DNA of 64,000 nt, taken from Helichrysum umbraculigerum (Eukaryota; Streptophyta; Magnoliopsida; Asterales; Asteraceae). Below are positions 25,131 through 36,733 of the stretch, piece by piece. Under the pieces are notes generated by a model that was not told the origin of the DNA, made no database searches, and saw only the letters and a list, made by a program, of their open reading frames with translations. The stretch lies in assembly GCA_949592205.1 (NCBI GenBank), contig CATIUR010000001.1, positions 263,722,250 through 263,786,249 on the forward strand, written 5' to 3'. Every line of letters begins with the position of its first letter. Position 1 is the first letter of the stretch. A program made the translations under genes and the position numbers.

Positions 25131-26100
25131 GCTATGCATATAAATAGTTTACTGAGCATACGAAAGAGCTGGAGTTGATCATTAATGTTTATATATATAT
25201 ACCATGGATGGATATAAATGATTCTCTAAGCATATGAAACGAGTTGAACTTTTGGAGTTTGAATACCAAATGGAGCATTGTCAATTTAAAGGATTTTTTT
25301 TTATCACATGATGGCTGTCCTTTTTTGAGGGGTCTTTGTTTTAGAATAACAAATAATCTAATTTTAAATTTATTTTTGCTCTCAAGTAGGAGTAGCAATT
25401 ATCTCATCCTTCTTTTGTTAAGCAACTTTATACGATGAAAATCTAATACCGTATTATTGTTTGCAGTTGAAGATAGATTTGATGCCCGCCAACTATTAAT
25501 CTTCATCTCCGTCTTCTTCATCTCTATTTTTAGATTGAATATGTGATTGTAATTGCATGCATGCATGCCTCACTAAATTGTGTAGGTTATGAATGATCGT
25601 TTCTTTTGCTTAAGTTAAGATGATAAGGATCAATCAAGATTTATGTAGTATATTATGAGTATTATATAATTGCCTATTGTTATGGAAGCTCATGACGTAT
25701 AGCTGTATACCATTTTGTTTTGTTGTACGGAGTATATATACCGTTTTGTTGTGGACTGCTATTACCGGTAATTATTGGGCAAGTTGATGAAACTATGACC
25801 ATTTAAAGGAGAGCCGATCGACTTATATTGGCTGGCCAATTTCTCATTATTTAGGTTTCTAATTGAAGACCTTACATGGTAGTTATTGTCACAACTTGTC
25901 CCATTTATAAAATAGTTATCCTTAACAGATGAATGTTATAGTATTTGCAATATATGACTGCTGAATATTGTTTACATCATCTTTACGAGATGTATAATAT
26001 CTATGCTATACTAATTTTCTCTTTACATACAACTTATTACTATATATATGTATCGGCCAATTATTTTCCATAATTGTATTTTTACATACATACAATTTAT
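25131..26100. other. AT-rich intergenic DNA
   Basis: Only chance open frames. It may include the body of the Helitron that ends at 26133, whose 5' end I could not locate. Confidence 0.4.
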
Positions 26101-26133
26101 ACGATACCGTGCATCGCACGGGTTATACACTAG
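26101..26133 (+). mobile_element. Helitron 3' terminus
   Basis: Hairpin CCGTGCATCGCACGG followed by GTTATACACTAG and then a T. This is the canonical Helitron 3' end. The 5' end upstream is not resolved. Confidence 0.6.
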
Positions 26134-26695
26134 TTAAATATAACCTCAATAACATTGCACTTCTTTACATACATCGATCAAACATATATGAGTTGATTCT
26201 CCACACAATTATTGACCCGTGTATACACGGGTTTTACAAAGAAAATATTGTAAGATCATTATACTAATGTTATAATATAATGATCCATTCATAACGTGTA
26301 TTGTTCAAAGAAAGTCATAATAGCAAATAGATACTCCATATTCTTACTAATTGATACAAAAGATACAATTATTAAATTTTAAGGAGTATAAGTCAAACTT
26401 CATTTAGTGACATATGATTACACACATTTTGTTACAAAAAATGATGATAAAGATGTGAATTTGTCTTAAATAAGTGAGTTTATCTTCAAAAGTTCTCTGT
26501 TAAAACCTTAACGGCTGCACGTGGTACATTACATAAAAAAAATATTATACAAAAGCTCTAAAAAAACAGTAGACTAAGGTTTGATAAAGCACCAAACATT
26601 TCTTCAAACTTATTCACCTCAAACCCAAAAAATAATACATAAAACAAATATACCTTGTGCAAGCTACAATCAAAATCGATTAATTAATAACAATG

Positions 26696-29600
26696 CACTA
26701 CAAAAGAAATGCCATTTAGTAACTGAAATAAACAGTCATTAAATGTTTAAAAACAGTCAGTAAAGGTCAAAAAGGCTACTCCTACTTAAGAAAAAAGAGT
26801 CACTAACAAAGCCCTCACTAAAGATCTACACTCACTCAATATTTCAATCATAAAAGGGTACAAAGATTTAATGACTGAAATTTCAGTCAATATAGTGTGT
26901 TGACCAAATGTGCTAAAAATGCTTTCATCACTTAATTTTTCAGTCATTAAAGGTCCAAACGTTCAGTCACCAAGAGTCTCAGTAGACCTATTTTGATTTT
27001 GATGCACCCATTTAATATAATTAATTAATAATACTAAAACAAGTACATGTCACACGATGTTAACAAACTTTAATCTTATTGCTTAAAACATGTCCATACA
27101 TGTCAGGTCGGGTCGACCCATTAAGACTAGTTTATGGCCTGAAAATCACAAAAGGCCATGTACAAATTCAAACATATACATAATACTAATTGTATAAAAA
27201 AGAGCCCAATTCTGCTGCTATTTGTCCAGTTCTCAACTTTTTGGCTAATTGGTTTTCAAAATTTTCATCCTGCACATTAACATAAAGAGCTGCAGATTAG
27301 ATATATAGGGTAAATTCGATCCACTTTCCTATACAATGGCTGAAGTTTAAAATCAATTCATAATAAATCCTAGAACGTAAAAACGACAATATATTATCAG
27401 TTGGATTTAAAATCAATTCATAATATATTATCCAATCCATTTGTACTTAAACTATTTTAATCAACATTTGATTTGACATAATCTAACCCAAAGTTATAAA
27501 ATCAGATAATTCTCAATGCCTTTGGCCTACAACAGTCACCCAACCTGTAATTACCTTGAATTTTTCTTGTCGTCTCTGCCATCTCCGACATATATTTGGA
27601 CCACATAATCGCAACTAATTAAGCCCTGCAAAAACATCATTATTTACAAATATTATGCTAGAAACAATTTGCTTATGTAAATGGAAATGGAACTTTAACT
27701 CTACTGATATGGGATTCAAGTAATAACTTGACAACTTTCTTCTTATATCTCTTGTCAATAACACACACAAAAAACAAAATATAGTAGCTAAAAGGTCCAA
27801 TCATGTAGTTTTCGACCCTAAAGATATTAACATATACAAACAGATACTACAAAGTAGTACCTGAGCAATGATTGCATCCGCAGGAACACCTTCATCTCCA
27901 TCCCCTTTCTTATCTTCATATCCTTTCACCAAAGCCTGCCCAATTTAATAACTGCTAAGCTAAATTAATCGCATAAATAAACTTGAACTCGAATGTCTGG
28001 TAATCGATTAACAATTTGTCTGCTCTTCAATCGCAAATGACATACCTCTAGAGGTGACAAAATGGTCGGAAGAATAACTGTCAATGAGTAGTGGTGACGA
28101 CGAGCTTCTGTCTTTCTTGAGTGCATTGAAAAAGAAAAGTTGACTATCATTACCAAAACCATTTTTTTTTAGCTCAAACTTCATCACATTGCTATGTATA
28201 ATACATTAAAGATGTAATTGAGCATAACAAAGGTTTATGATTAATAAGTGTAAGATGAAATTAAAACTATGCATAAGTGGCTTGTTCAATTTATATCAAT
28301 GTTACCACTAGTTCTTGATAACTTTTATACTTGGTATGAGCTCTTTGGAAACATCCTTGTACACATAGTCAGTTCAATAAGATATGCGAGAAACCTATAA
28401 GACAGACAAACAGAGCATAATCAGATCATGAATAAGTGCTTCACAAAATTTCACTTATCAGTGTTCACATGTCAACTCATATATGTGAAATAGATCACAA
28501 AACTAGTATTTAACTTTATAGATTACTATGTAACATGTACAACAAGTAGTCAGTTAATATATGCATTTGCTAAAATATGAGCAGAAACTAAAATTAGTAT
28601 AAATGACACTCAAATACCGAATTCATAAAAAAAACATCTCAAGAAAAACCAAATTGGCTCACTTGTTCACCATTGATAATGTGTCTCAGCAATAACAGTA
28701 ATAACAACAACATGATCTGCATATGCGATAAAAACGAAACCCCTAGGCCGACCGGTTTATCGATCTTCCATGATAACTGAGCTAGCTCTCCATACTTTCC
28801 GAAGTACTCAACAAATGCATGTATCCTATATATACATACAGAAATAACATCAAATGAGCTACATTATTTAGAAAAATAACGACTAACAAAGGGAATTGTA
28901 GACTAATTTATAGTAGTATCTATAGCAAAACCACCGATATTTATCTTCCTAATACTGCTATAAATTTAAGCACAATTGATTAAGCTAATTTAACAAAAGC
29001 TTCTAAAAAATGTCTGAATGTCGACTTAGAACTTATATGAGCAATAATAAAGTACAATTTGAAACTAATTAGAGATCATACCAGTCGAATTGCACATATC
29101 ACACTGAGAAAATCAGCCAGCACAGCAGAGGAAGAAGAAGGCGAGGAAATGCAACGTCTTCGAGAATATCTAGACGAGTTTGGGGAAACACGAGTTTCAT
29201 AATTGGTCAATCATAGAGTATTGTTTACAGGACATTACAACTGGTCAAGTTTTACAAGACATTATGCTACACTTAGCCTCACAAATAATCCTCTGATGTG
29301 AAATAGAACATTCATAATCATTGTTTCTACTCATGATACAACTTTTGCCCAATAGAAAGGCAATGTGTTTTATGAAGAAACACGAGTATATCAAGTATCG
29401 TTTGAATTCACATGCTTTGAATCACAATCAGCCTTCCACTAGCTTCAAGTAAGTGAATAAAAAATTTGGAACTTATATACCTTTCTAGAAAGCATATGTC
29501 AATAGTGGTATGATAGGTAGCTATTGCATTAAAGGATCCACTATCTTCAACAAATGCATCATTTGCAACCTGAGTACATGGAAATAACGTAATATTATTA

Positions 29601-30605
29601 AGATAAGAGAAACACTTAACTTCTAGAATAATTACATATATTTGTAGACAAAATAATGTATACCAAGAGGTGGAACTAACAAGCATTTCAAACTTGACAT
29701 CGACTGTTACAAACTGTAACTTCATTTCATAAGCAATTGGAGCACAAATTATGACAAGGTGTTCCTGTTCCTAATCTCAATCAATAATGAGAATGCTTAT
29801 TTCTTTATCTAAGACTTCACATTTAAAGGTTCATTAGAGATGTACAAACATTTTACCTCTAAGCCGATGATGCAAACTTTTTAATAAATTTCACTACCGT
29901 ATGAGCATACACCACTTTATCTCAAATTTAGGAGACTCCAATTTAAGTCATTACCTGCAACTGTGCTTTCTATAAATCAATGACAGATACTAATATGAAA
30001 TTAAAAAATTTCCTTCAGGTTCTAAACTGAAATATCAAAATTCAGTTAATTCAAAACTAAATTCATCAAATCTATCTGATTAGAATAATCTAGGGTTCCA
30101 TTAATTTCATCCAAAATCAGTTATATCTATGAATCATATTTTGAAATTGATAATCAACAAAGACGAAAGAGACCGAGTAGAACCGGCGACGAAGAGGAAG
30201 AAGCGCAGAATCAACATCGGTAATGAAATAACGCCAAAACTTGGGACGGTGACTAAGCACCGCATGACGGCAGTGAGAAGCAAAGCACAACTGTCAACGG
30301 CTAGAAAGGCGGTGACTGTGACTGCGACGGTGAGTAGCATGCGATGCTGATGAAGACGGGGACGGTGACGGCAAGGACTCGCCGGAGAGAATTAGGGTTA
30401 TCACCTGTGAGAGAGTCGCTCTTTATTTCCTTGTACGTTTAGGAAAGAAAAAATAGTTTATTTACTTTACTATTTAGAATAAATGAATAATGAACAAGAT
30501 TCCTACCGCCCCTATTAAAATAAATGTCTAAAAGTGGTCTTTAATGTCTGTTTCTATTTCAGTGAGAAAAATTATCAGTCAGGAAATGGCACTTATTTTG
30601 TAGTG
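26696..30605. mobile_element. CACTA (En/Spm) element, non-autonomous
   Basis: A 3910-bp element with termini CACTACAAAAGAAATGCC and, on the other strand, CACTACAAAATAAGTGCC. ATG stands on both sides (26693-26695 and 30606-30608), the 3-bp CACTA duplication. Subterminal regions hold many CAGTCA/TGACTGA words in both orientations, the usual transposase-binding repeats. No transposase (TNP2) frame is visible. The interior instead contains minus-strand gene-like exons, described separately. Confidence 0.88.
27240..30420 (-). pseudogene. Gene-like exon series inside the CACTA element, family not recognised
   Basis: Several minus-strand open segments are bounded by good splice signals. About 29484-29571 gives VANDAFVEDSGSFNAIATYH...; about 28725-28830 contains VEYFGKYGELAQLSWKIDKP; about 28340-28395 contains DYVYKDVSKELIPSIK; about 28030-28150 ends in LTVILPTILSPLE; 27862-27936 gives ALVKGYEDKKGDGDEGVPAD...; about 27245-27270 gives DENFENQLAKKLRTGQ. 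A GC-richer leader-like part lies at 30130-30420. The frames are short and I could not join them into one continuous reading. I do not recognise the family. Most likely these are host gene fragments captured by the element; chance frames remain possible. Confidence 0.35.
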
Positions 30606-31059
30606 ATGACATAATTAGATTAATGCCGGATCGATGGCCAAACACACAAAAACGAATTAACAAGAACAAAGATAACCGAATTCCCACTATCGGCCAATTC
30701 TTTATTAGCCGTATAAGCAATATTCAAGTCCGGGGAAAAACCCTAGAAAACACAGATTATAAGTCTAGGAAAACCAGGAAACAGGTCCCAAACAAATACG
30801 AAATAGGAAACAAATCGAAAAATACCATTTTCGACCCCTAAACGGCCCCGAATGGCTAAAATCCGACCGGGCTCATGGCGCATGAGTTTTGCTCGTTTCG
30901 CCGTTTTCCATCAACCGTGCGAATTTCATTAAATTCCGCCACCGAAGTCAACATCAGCAAAATACGATGACAACGCCTTTGCAATGTCGATACCTGCATC
31001 GTAGATTCATTCAAAAATTATTAAAAGTTATCTCAATATATAAAATTAGCTAATATTTA

Positions 31060-31297
31060 GGGTGTGTTTGGATGAGGGGCTTTTGGGAGCTTGAGCTTCT
31101 ATTTTTTACAAGCCCCACTTATAAGCCTTGTTTGGTAACATAAAAAAAATGGGGCTTCTTGAAAAAATAAGCCCCTAAACAAGAAGCTTTTCGAAGTGGC
31201 TTTTGAATAGAAGCCCAAGCCCCAGCTCTAGCTCCAAGCTCCAACTTCAGCCCCAGCTCCAGTCACAAGCTCCAGCCCGTTGTTACCAAACACACCC
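31060..31297. mobile_element. Tourist-type MITE
   Basis: A 238-bp element starting GGGTGTGTTTGG and ending CCAAACACACCC, with TTA on both sides (31057-31059 and 31298-31300). The interior consists of AAGCTCCAGCC / GGGGCTTTTGGGAGC repeats forming further inverted pairs. Confidence 0.88.
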
Positions 31298-31718
31298 TTA
31301 AATGACATCTAGCAATATTAAAGTTATTTAATTTGTTAGTTACATATAACTAGACTAGCCTAGAAGTCTAGAACAATCATTATAATTATATACTATGTAT
31401 TATATATATATTATTATAATATTAACTAAGGATAAGGATATCCGTATGTGTGGTTAGTGTAAAAAAGTGATGAAAAAAGCTAGTGTGATTATATTCAGTA
31501 ATTTATAATGGTTTCTACTCTTCATACCACTTCCCTTTTTTAAATTAATTTTTCTGTACTTTATTCCATCACTTTTTCTTACATTCTGTACTTTATTCTA
31601 TAACATTTTCTTACATTCTGTACTATTATGTACTATAGGGGGTATAGTGAGTAATTATTTGTGATATGGAAAGAATAAGCCTTTATAATCGATTGTCTTC
31701 TTTTTGATACATTAATAA

Positions 31719-31721
<3 letters not shown>

Positions 31722-31770
<49 letters not shown>
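31722..31770. repeat. (TA)n microsatellite, left flank of MITE
   Basis: About 24 TA dinucleotides immediately before the element at 31771. Confidence 0.9.
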
Positions 31771-31774
<4 letters not shown>

Positions 31775-32505
31775 TAGGTTCTGGTGAGATTAAGGGGATT
31801 CCGTGAGAACGGTGAGAACACATCTTAGCCATCCATTTTTTGATCAAAAAACCTGATTTTGGAGGTGGCAATTTTGTAAATACTTTGAAGTTTGATTTTG
31901 GAGGGTTCACATCACATTTGCTCATGTGAAGCTTTTTTTTTTAGTTTCACATCATTTTGCTCAAGTGAAGATTTTTTTTTTTTAGCTTCACATCGTTTTG
32001 CTCTTGTAAAGATTTTTTTTTTTAGCTTCACATCATTTTGTTCATGTGAAGCTTTTTTTTTAGCTTCACATCATTTTGCTCATGTGAAGCTTTTTTTTAG
32101 CTTCACATCATTTTGGTGAGGTTAACTTTAATATTTTTTTTTCTTAACATAAGGTTACGATGCTATGAATTTTTATTTTTATAGGTTCACATAGTTTTAA
32201 TGAGATTAAGTAAATATTTTTTTTGTTAACATTAGTTTTTGAAGAGATTAATGTTTATACATATTTATTCACTACTTCAAACATGTTGTTAACAAAAATT
32301 AAATAAAACTTCACCATGTTAAAACTATTGTGAAACAAAAAAAATTAAACTTCACATAGCAATCCTTATGTGAACCCTCCAAAATCAAACTTCAAAGTAT
32401 TTACAAAAATGTCACCTCTAAAATCAGGTTTTTTGATCAAAAAATGGATGGCTAATATGTGTTCTCACCGTTCTCACGTAATCTCCTTGTTCTCACAGGA
32501 TCCCA
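31771..32505. mobile_element. Long-TIR MITE lodged in a (TA)n tract
   Basis: Inverted terminal repeats of about 140 bp start GGTTCTGGTGAGATTAAGG on the left and pair with the segment around 32365-32505; shared blocks include GTGAGAACGGTGAGAACACA and TTTTTTGATCAAAAAA. (TA)n tracts flank both sides, as in Micron-type elements that insert into TA microsatellites. The interior holds a hairpin-forming minisatellite (31905-32115). No coding region. Confidence 0.75.
31905..32115. repeat. Hairpin minisatellite
   Basis: Five to six units of about 40 bp. Each reads AGCTTCACATCATTTTGCTC followed by ATGTGAAGCT and a run of 8-11 T. Each unit is a 10-bp stem with a short loop (AGCTTCACAT/ATGTGAAGCT), so single-stranded DNA or RNA would form a row of hairpins. 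Confidence 0.85.
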
Positions 32506-32513
32506 AATCTATA

Positions 32514-32519
32514 TCTATA

Positions 32520-32566
<47 letters not shown>
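32514..32566. repeat. (TA)n microsatellite, right flank of MITE
   Basis: TATATC units passing into about 20 TA dinucleotides after the element ending near 32505. Confidence 0.85.
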
Positions 32567-32567
<1 letters not shown>

Positions 32568-33257
32568 TATAAAAAAAAAAAACTGGCCATATGTTGAAAA
32601 AAATACATATTTGATAAATATGTTTCAATAAACACCATATTGGTAAATATCTTTTCCCTTAACACTTCATTGGTTACAAAATTCCGATTCAAAAACTGAC
32701 GATTTGATTATTGAGTTTCGAAAAACCCAAACTATCGATTCGGTTTTTGGTTTCACACTAAAAACGACCAAAATAATCGAATCGAACTAAACTCCTTATA
32801 TTAGTACACCACAAATATTTAGTCATACACCACTAATATGCATTACCTTTTTGTATTGTACAACACATTAAAGCAGAATTAGTGGTGTATGCATATATGC
32901 TAAATTTTGATGGTGCAAAAATCACCACCCTTATATTATACTCCGTATGCATTATTAGACCGGTACCAACGGGGAGCGTCGGTTTCCGTCGGTTGAAACC
33001 GACGGAACCGACACCGATGGCACGGCGCCGTCGGTTCGGTCCGTCGGTTTCTTCCGTCGGAATTCCGACGAAGTGTTTGAGGGAAAAGGGTGGGCCGGTG
33101 GGTCCGAGAGGTGATTAAAAAAAAATTAAATTTTTTTTTTAAAAAATTGAGCCGTTGGAGTTTTTTTTTTAAAAAAAATTAAAATAATTAAAAAAAACGG
33201 TAACATCAACGGATACCTTTTTTTTATTTTTTTTTTGATTTTTTTTATTTAAAATTC

Positions 33258-33265
33258 TATAAATA
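33258..33265 (+). promoter_or_regulatory. TATA box of the ORF2 gene
   Basis: TATAAATA stands 77 bp upstream of the ATG at 33342, followed by a C/A-rich leader. This is a plausible Pol II core promoter. Confidence 0.55.
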
Positions 33266-33341
33266 CTACACATATCTATCACATTTTTCACACTCAAACA
33301 TCACCAATTCTCTCATCTCTTTTCACTTTCACTTCCAAAAA

Positions 33342-34730
33342 ATGTCAAACAACAATAACACCAATTCCAAATCCAAATCTCAATCAAACCAAAATGAGCA
33401 AGAACAAGTTGGCTACGATATATGGCAAAGCTTGATGAACAACCCGCTACCCAATCCAAATAATTTTCAACCTCCACCGACGGGTTTTGCGCATTTTGCA
33501 CCAATTGCAAACCCGTATCATATGCCACCCGACGACCCACGAAGAAATTACCAACATCCCGGGTGGTATCAAAACCCGCAATTCACACCTTCCATGGATT
33601 ATTCACCAAACACATACCACGACACCTCCTCATCAAACCCACAGGGCTACAAAGCTACACCTACCCGTTACTCTCAACCTCAAATTTTAGTCGTACCCGA
33701 TACCCAACATCAACACCTTCTCGACAGCTCCGAGTCCGAGCCCGAAAACCAATTCCAACCCGAACCCGAACCCGAGTCCGAACCCGAAACCCAAGCCGAG
33801 GCCCCTAAGAAAAAGGGTAAAAAACCAAGAAAAAATCTGGACGCACCACTTCGGGTTCAAGTTAGGTGGTCCGACGAGGAAGCGAGAATCTTGGCCGAAC
33901 GGTTGATACATTGTTCCGAAAACGGCGTCATCGGAAACAATCAAACAAATGAAAGTTTTTGGCGAAGTGTCAATTCCGATTACAATTCCATTGTCCCGAA
34001 GAAACGTAACCTCAACCAACTAACGGGCAAATGGAACAAAATAGCCGGCGACGTGCGAATTTTCGAAGGCCATCACAGAAAGTTTAGGGAGGGTGGCCAT
34101 CAAAGTGGTGCCGGGGATAAAGACGTGATGGATGCGACCAAGAAAGCTTTTCTCAACCAAACGAGAAGGAAATTTACTTACGAGAGTTGTTGGGACGTTC
34201 TAAGACATTACCCAAAGTTCTTCACCGAGCAAGGCGTGATGAGCAACAAACGCCCGTTCCAACCCAAAACCGAATTCGAAGCCACTGATCTTGGCTCGAA
34301 CGACATCCCGTCATCCCTAGAAGCCAACATGAGGACCTTGTTCCGCGACGACCCGATACGTCGTCCACCGGGTCGAAAAGCGTCAAAGACTTCTCAAAGT
34401 TCGGATGCCGGTTCTTCGTCACGAAGTAGTGTTGTGTCCGAAAAACTTGAAGCCATCGAAGCGGTTAAATCACAAGCCCTAAAAGCCGCGGATACACTTG
34501 AAACGATTAAGAAAAACAACATAAAAAAGGCGGCGTTTGAGGCTTTGAGTTTTCTTTGCAAAAGTCTTCCGAAACGGGCCTCCAAAAAGGAATTAAAAAT
34601 TATTAAGTTGGCACGCAAAGAAGTCGTTGAAGAATTTGGAAATGTCTACAAAACGACAAATGAGGATGAAGATGAATGTGAAGACGAAAACGAGAATGAG
34701 GCCGCGGACGAAGAATCGAGCTCGGATTAG
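33342..34730 (+). CDS. Harbinger ORF2: Myb/SANT-like DNA-binding protein
   Basis: A single intact exon of 462 codons. In PIF/Harbinger elements the second protein has a Myb/SANT-like domain that binds the element's ends and brings the transposase into the nucleus. Residues 1-125 are rich in Asn, Pro, Gln and Tyr. At 128-155 there is an EPEPEPESEPETQ repeat, and at about 155-164 a basic KKKGKKPRK nuclear-localisation-like stretch. The Myb-like trihelix begins at about 174 (RWSDEEARILAERLIH, then ESFWRSV). The C-terminal half resembles the NAM-associated domain, with a Lys-rich helical part (KAADTLETIKKNNIKK) and a Glu/Asp-rich tail. Many plant annotations mislabel this family as glutathione S-transferase T3-like. 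The frame has no lesion, so the copy is young or maintained by function. Confidence 0.88.
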   Translation: MSNNNNTNSKSKSQSNQNEQEQVGYDIWQSLMNNPLPNPNNFQPPPTGFAHFAPIANPYHMPPDDPRRNYQHPGWYQNPQFTPSMDYSPNTYHDTSSSNPQGYKATPTRYSQPQILVVPDTQHQHLLDSSESEPENQFQPEPEPESEPETQAEAPKKKGKKPRKNLDAPLRVQVRWSDEEARILAERLIHCSENGVIGNNQTNESFWRSVNSDYNSIVPKKRNLNQLTGKWNKIAGDVRIFEGHHRKFREGGHQSGAGDKDVMDATKKAFLNQTRRKFTYESCWDVLRHYPKFFTEQGVMSNKRPFQPKTEFEATDLGSNDIPSSLEANMRTLFRDDPIRRPPGRKASKTSQSSDAGSSSRSSVVSEKLEAIEAVKSQALKAADTLETIKKNNIKKAAFEALSFLCKSLPKRASKKELKIIKLARKEVVEEFGNVYKTTNEDEDECEDENENEAADEESSSD

Positions 34731-35059
34731 GCTACTTTAAATTTAAATAAATGTGCTTTTAATTTTAGTGTAACGTTTTTATTTTTAGGAGTTTAATGGT
34801 TTTTATTTTTTAGGATTGTAATGTTTTTAATTTTTAGGATTGTAATGTTTTTAATTTTAATGAAATGTGTTTTTATTTTAATTATTGTGTATTATTTAAT
34901 TAAGTTTATTGGTGTGGGTCCTTGAAAAATGAAACTGACAGGAAACTGACGGATGATTGTTGGGACGGGCCTGTCAGTTTCTGTCAGTTGGGTGAAAAAG
35001 CTGACGTGGCGCGTCAGTTTCTGTCAGTTTCCGTCACGGTTGGGAGTGGTCTTACTTCT

Positions 35060-35150
35060 ATTTATATACATATGTGTGATCTATAGGTCAGGAATTCATA
35101 TCCGTTCCTCAGCACATGTGGTTGAATTGTGAACATGTGATTTGCCATTA
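35060..35150 (+). mobile_element. Possible SINE remnant, related to 7190-7345
   Basis: Shares CATATGTG, CTATAGGTCAGG and GTGAACATGTGATTTGCC with 7190-7345. The B-box region is decayed. Confidence 0.35.
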
Positions 35151-35908
35151 TTGGGTGTGTTTGGCAAAAAAAAAAAAAAAAAAAAATAAAATAAATAAAA
35201 AAATAATAAAAAAATTATAGCTTTAGCTGGATGTTTATTTTAAGCTAAAAGCTAGAGTTTTTTTTTATTAAGTGTTTGAGAAACTAGCTAAGGTTTAAAG
35301 ATGTAAATTGATCTAAAATGACACAAAATATAAGATGTGCAATAATATAAAGGGTATTTATGTAATTTCTCATTTTATAAGTGTAAGATGTATAAAAAAA
35401 AAAAGATTAAACTTTCATAAGCTCCAATAAACTTGACTTCAAGTTACAATATTTTCGTACAAATAACTAAAACTAAAATATACTACCTCCGTCTCATTAC
35501 AAATATCCATTATAGATATGACACAAAGTTTTAAAAAAGTACAAATAATTTCCTGTAAACCAATAAGACTTATGCCTTTATTTTTCATATGTTTTCTGTG
35601 TGGTTGAAGATGAAAGTGCACACTTAATTTGAAATAAACAAATATAAGAAGGGGAAAGCAATTGTAATGTTCACAACACAAATGAATTGTGTTGTTGACC
35701 AATCACCATTTAAATATTTTACATTCATCAGTCCTTCAAGTTTTTAATATTTACATAGATGGTCCCTCCTTCATAACTAAGTGCACGATTCATTCGTACA
35801 GTTTCGCGATTTATTTCTTCATATAAGAATGTGGACAATTGAAATTAAACGGTTATAATATAAAACCCCATATTATTTCCCTATTGATAGGAGTACTCGA
35901 GAAGATAA
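35151..35908. other. AT-rich intergenic DNA
   Basis: Starts with GGGTGTGTTTGGC and an A-rich tract, possibly one end of a Tourist-type MITE whose partner end I could not find. No gene seen. Confidence 0.4.
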
Positions 35909-36137
35909 CAAAACAAAAACAAGGAAACAAGTACAACCAAGTACAACCGAGTGAAATAGTGTATGTATGGATGTTGTATATGGTTGCTAGAAAGCAAGTA
36001 AGCATTCGTCAGTTCGTCACCTCCCATAATCTCTTTCAAATCAATCCAATCTTAATTCACATTGATTGCAAACTCATCGTTACCCCCACCCCCTCTTCTT
36101 CCCACCATTATCACATTTCACCCTTTCAACTTTATAC
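35909..36137 (+). repeat. Duplicated copy of the MCT1-type gene's 5' leader
   Basis: This stretch closely matches 47261-47486, directly upstream of the RRM gene. Shared blocks include GTGTATGTATGGATGTTGTA, AAGCAAGTAAGCATTCGTCA and TACCCCCACCCCCTCTTCTT. No coding exon follows the left copy. The two copies now lie about 11 kb apart because a transposon nest (36329-46843) sits between them. Confidence 0.85.
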
Positions 36138-36733
36138 AAAGACTTTTTGCTAACTATGCGATAAGCCAATTTTTATTATAAAAGTTGACAACATCCAATT
36201 GGTAATAGTTCACAGCATCTAATTGTCATCATTCTACATACTAGTGTGGAACCAACTCTTTTTATCATATCATATAAAAATACATATATCATAAATTAAA
36301 TACCCATAACCACTATTCACATTTTACTTAGGATGCTCATGGTTTGGCCGAAACCATTTAAACTAACCGAACCGAATTGTTATTGTCGGTTTAGCAAGGT
36401 TCATTTTTCTCAATTGGTCTAGTGGTTTGGATTTTTTCAAACCGTCATATATGGTTCGGTTTGTGGTTTCAAGGCTCAAACCGACCGTCTAAACCAAACC
36501 GGACTGCATTATACTTTCTTATATAAATCGTGAGGTATATACGTTTAACTTAAAAGATTGAGTATGCCTTTAACAAACAAACTCCAAATTTGCTACTTAT
36601 ATAGTATCCAAAGTGTTCAAATATGCAAACCATTAGACCGATTATGCAACTAATCGTAAAGAAACTTATGATTATGTAACAATGTTATGATATATAATTT
36701 CTATTGAATGATATTGTTAAACATTTCTTTTTA

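Larger units (their letters stand above)
32958..35051 (+). mobile_element. Harbinger element carrying only ORF2
   Basis: A 2094-bp element flanked by TTA (32955-32957 and 35052-35054). Left terminus GACCGGTACCAAC; right terminus, inverted, GACCACTCCCAACC. Both subterminal regions are filled with GTCGGTTTCC / CTGTCAGTTTC words in both orientations, as expected for binding sites. The only gene is the intact ORF2 at 33342-34730; no DDE transposase (ORF1) is present, so it would depend on a helper. Confidence 0.8.

Noticed and set aside
26205..26240. Helitron 3' end at the hairpin ACCCGTGTATACACGGGT
   Set aside because: No CTRR terminus follows within the usual distance on either strand.
31892..32119. 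75-codon repetitive open frame (FFFSFTSFC...)
   Set aside because: It is the translation of the hairpin minisatellite; T-runs become Phe. No start context or family.
33687..34019. 110-codon minus-strand frame (GLGFGFGLGFGF...)
   Set aside because: Shadow of the EPEPEPE repeat in the Harbinger ORF2.
35151..35280. Complete Tourist MITE starting GGGTGTGTTTGGC
   Set aside because: No matching inverted end or TTA/TAA duplication could be found on the other side.
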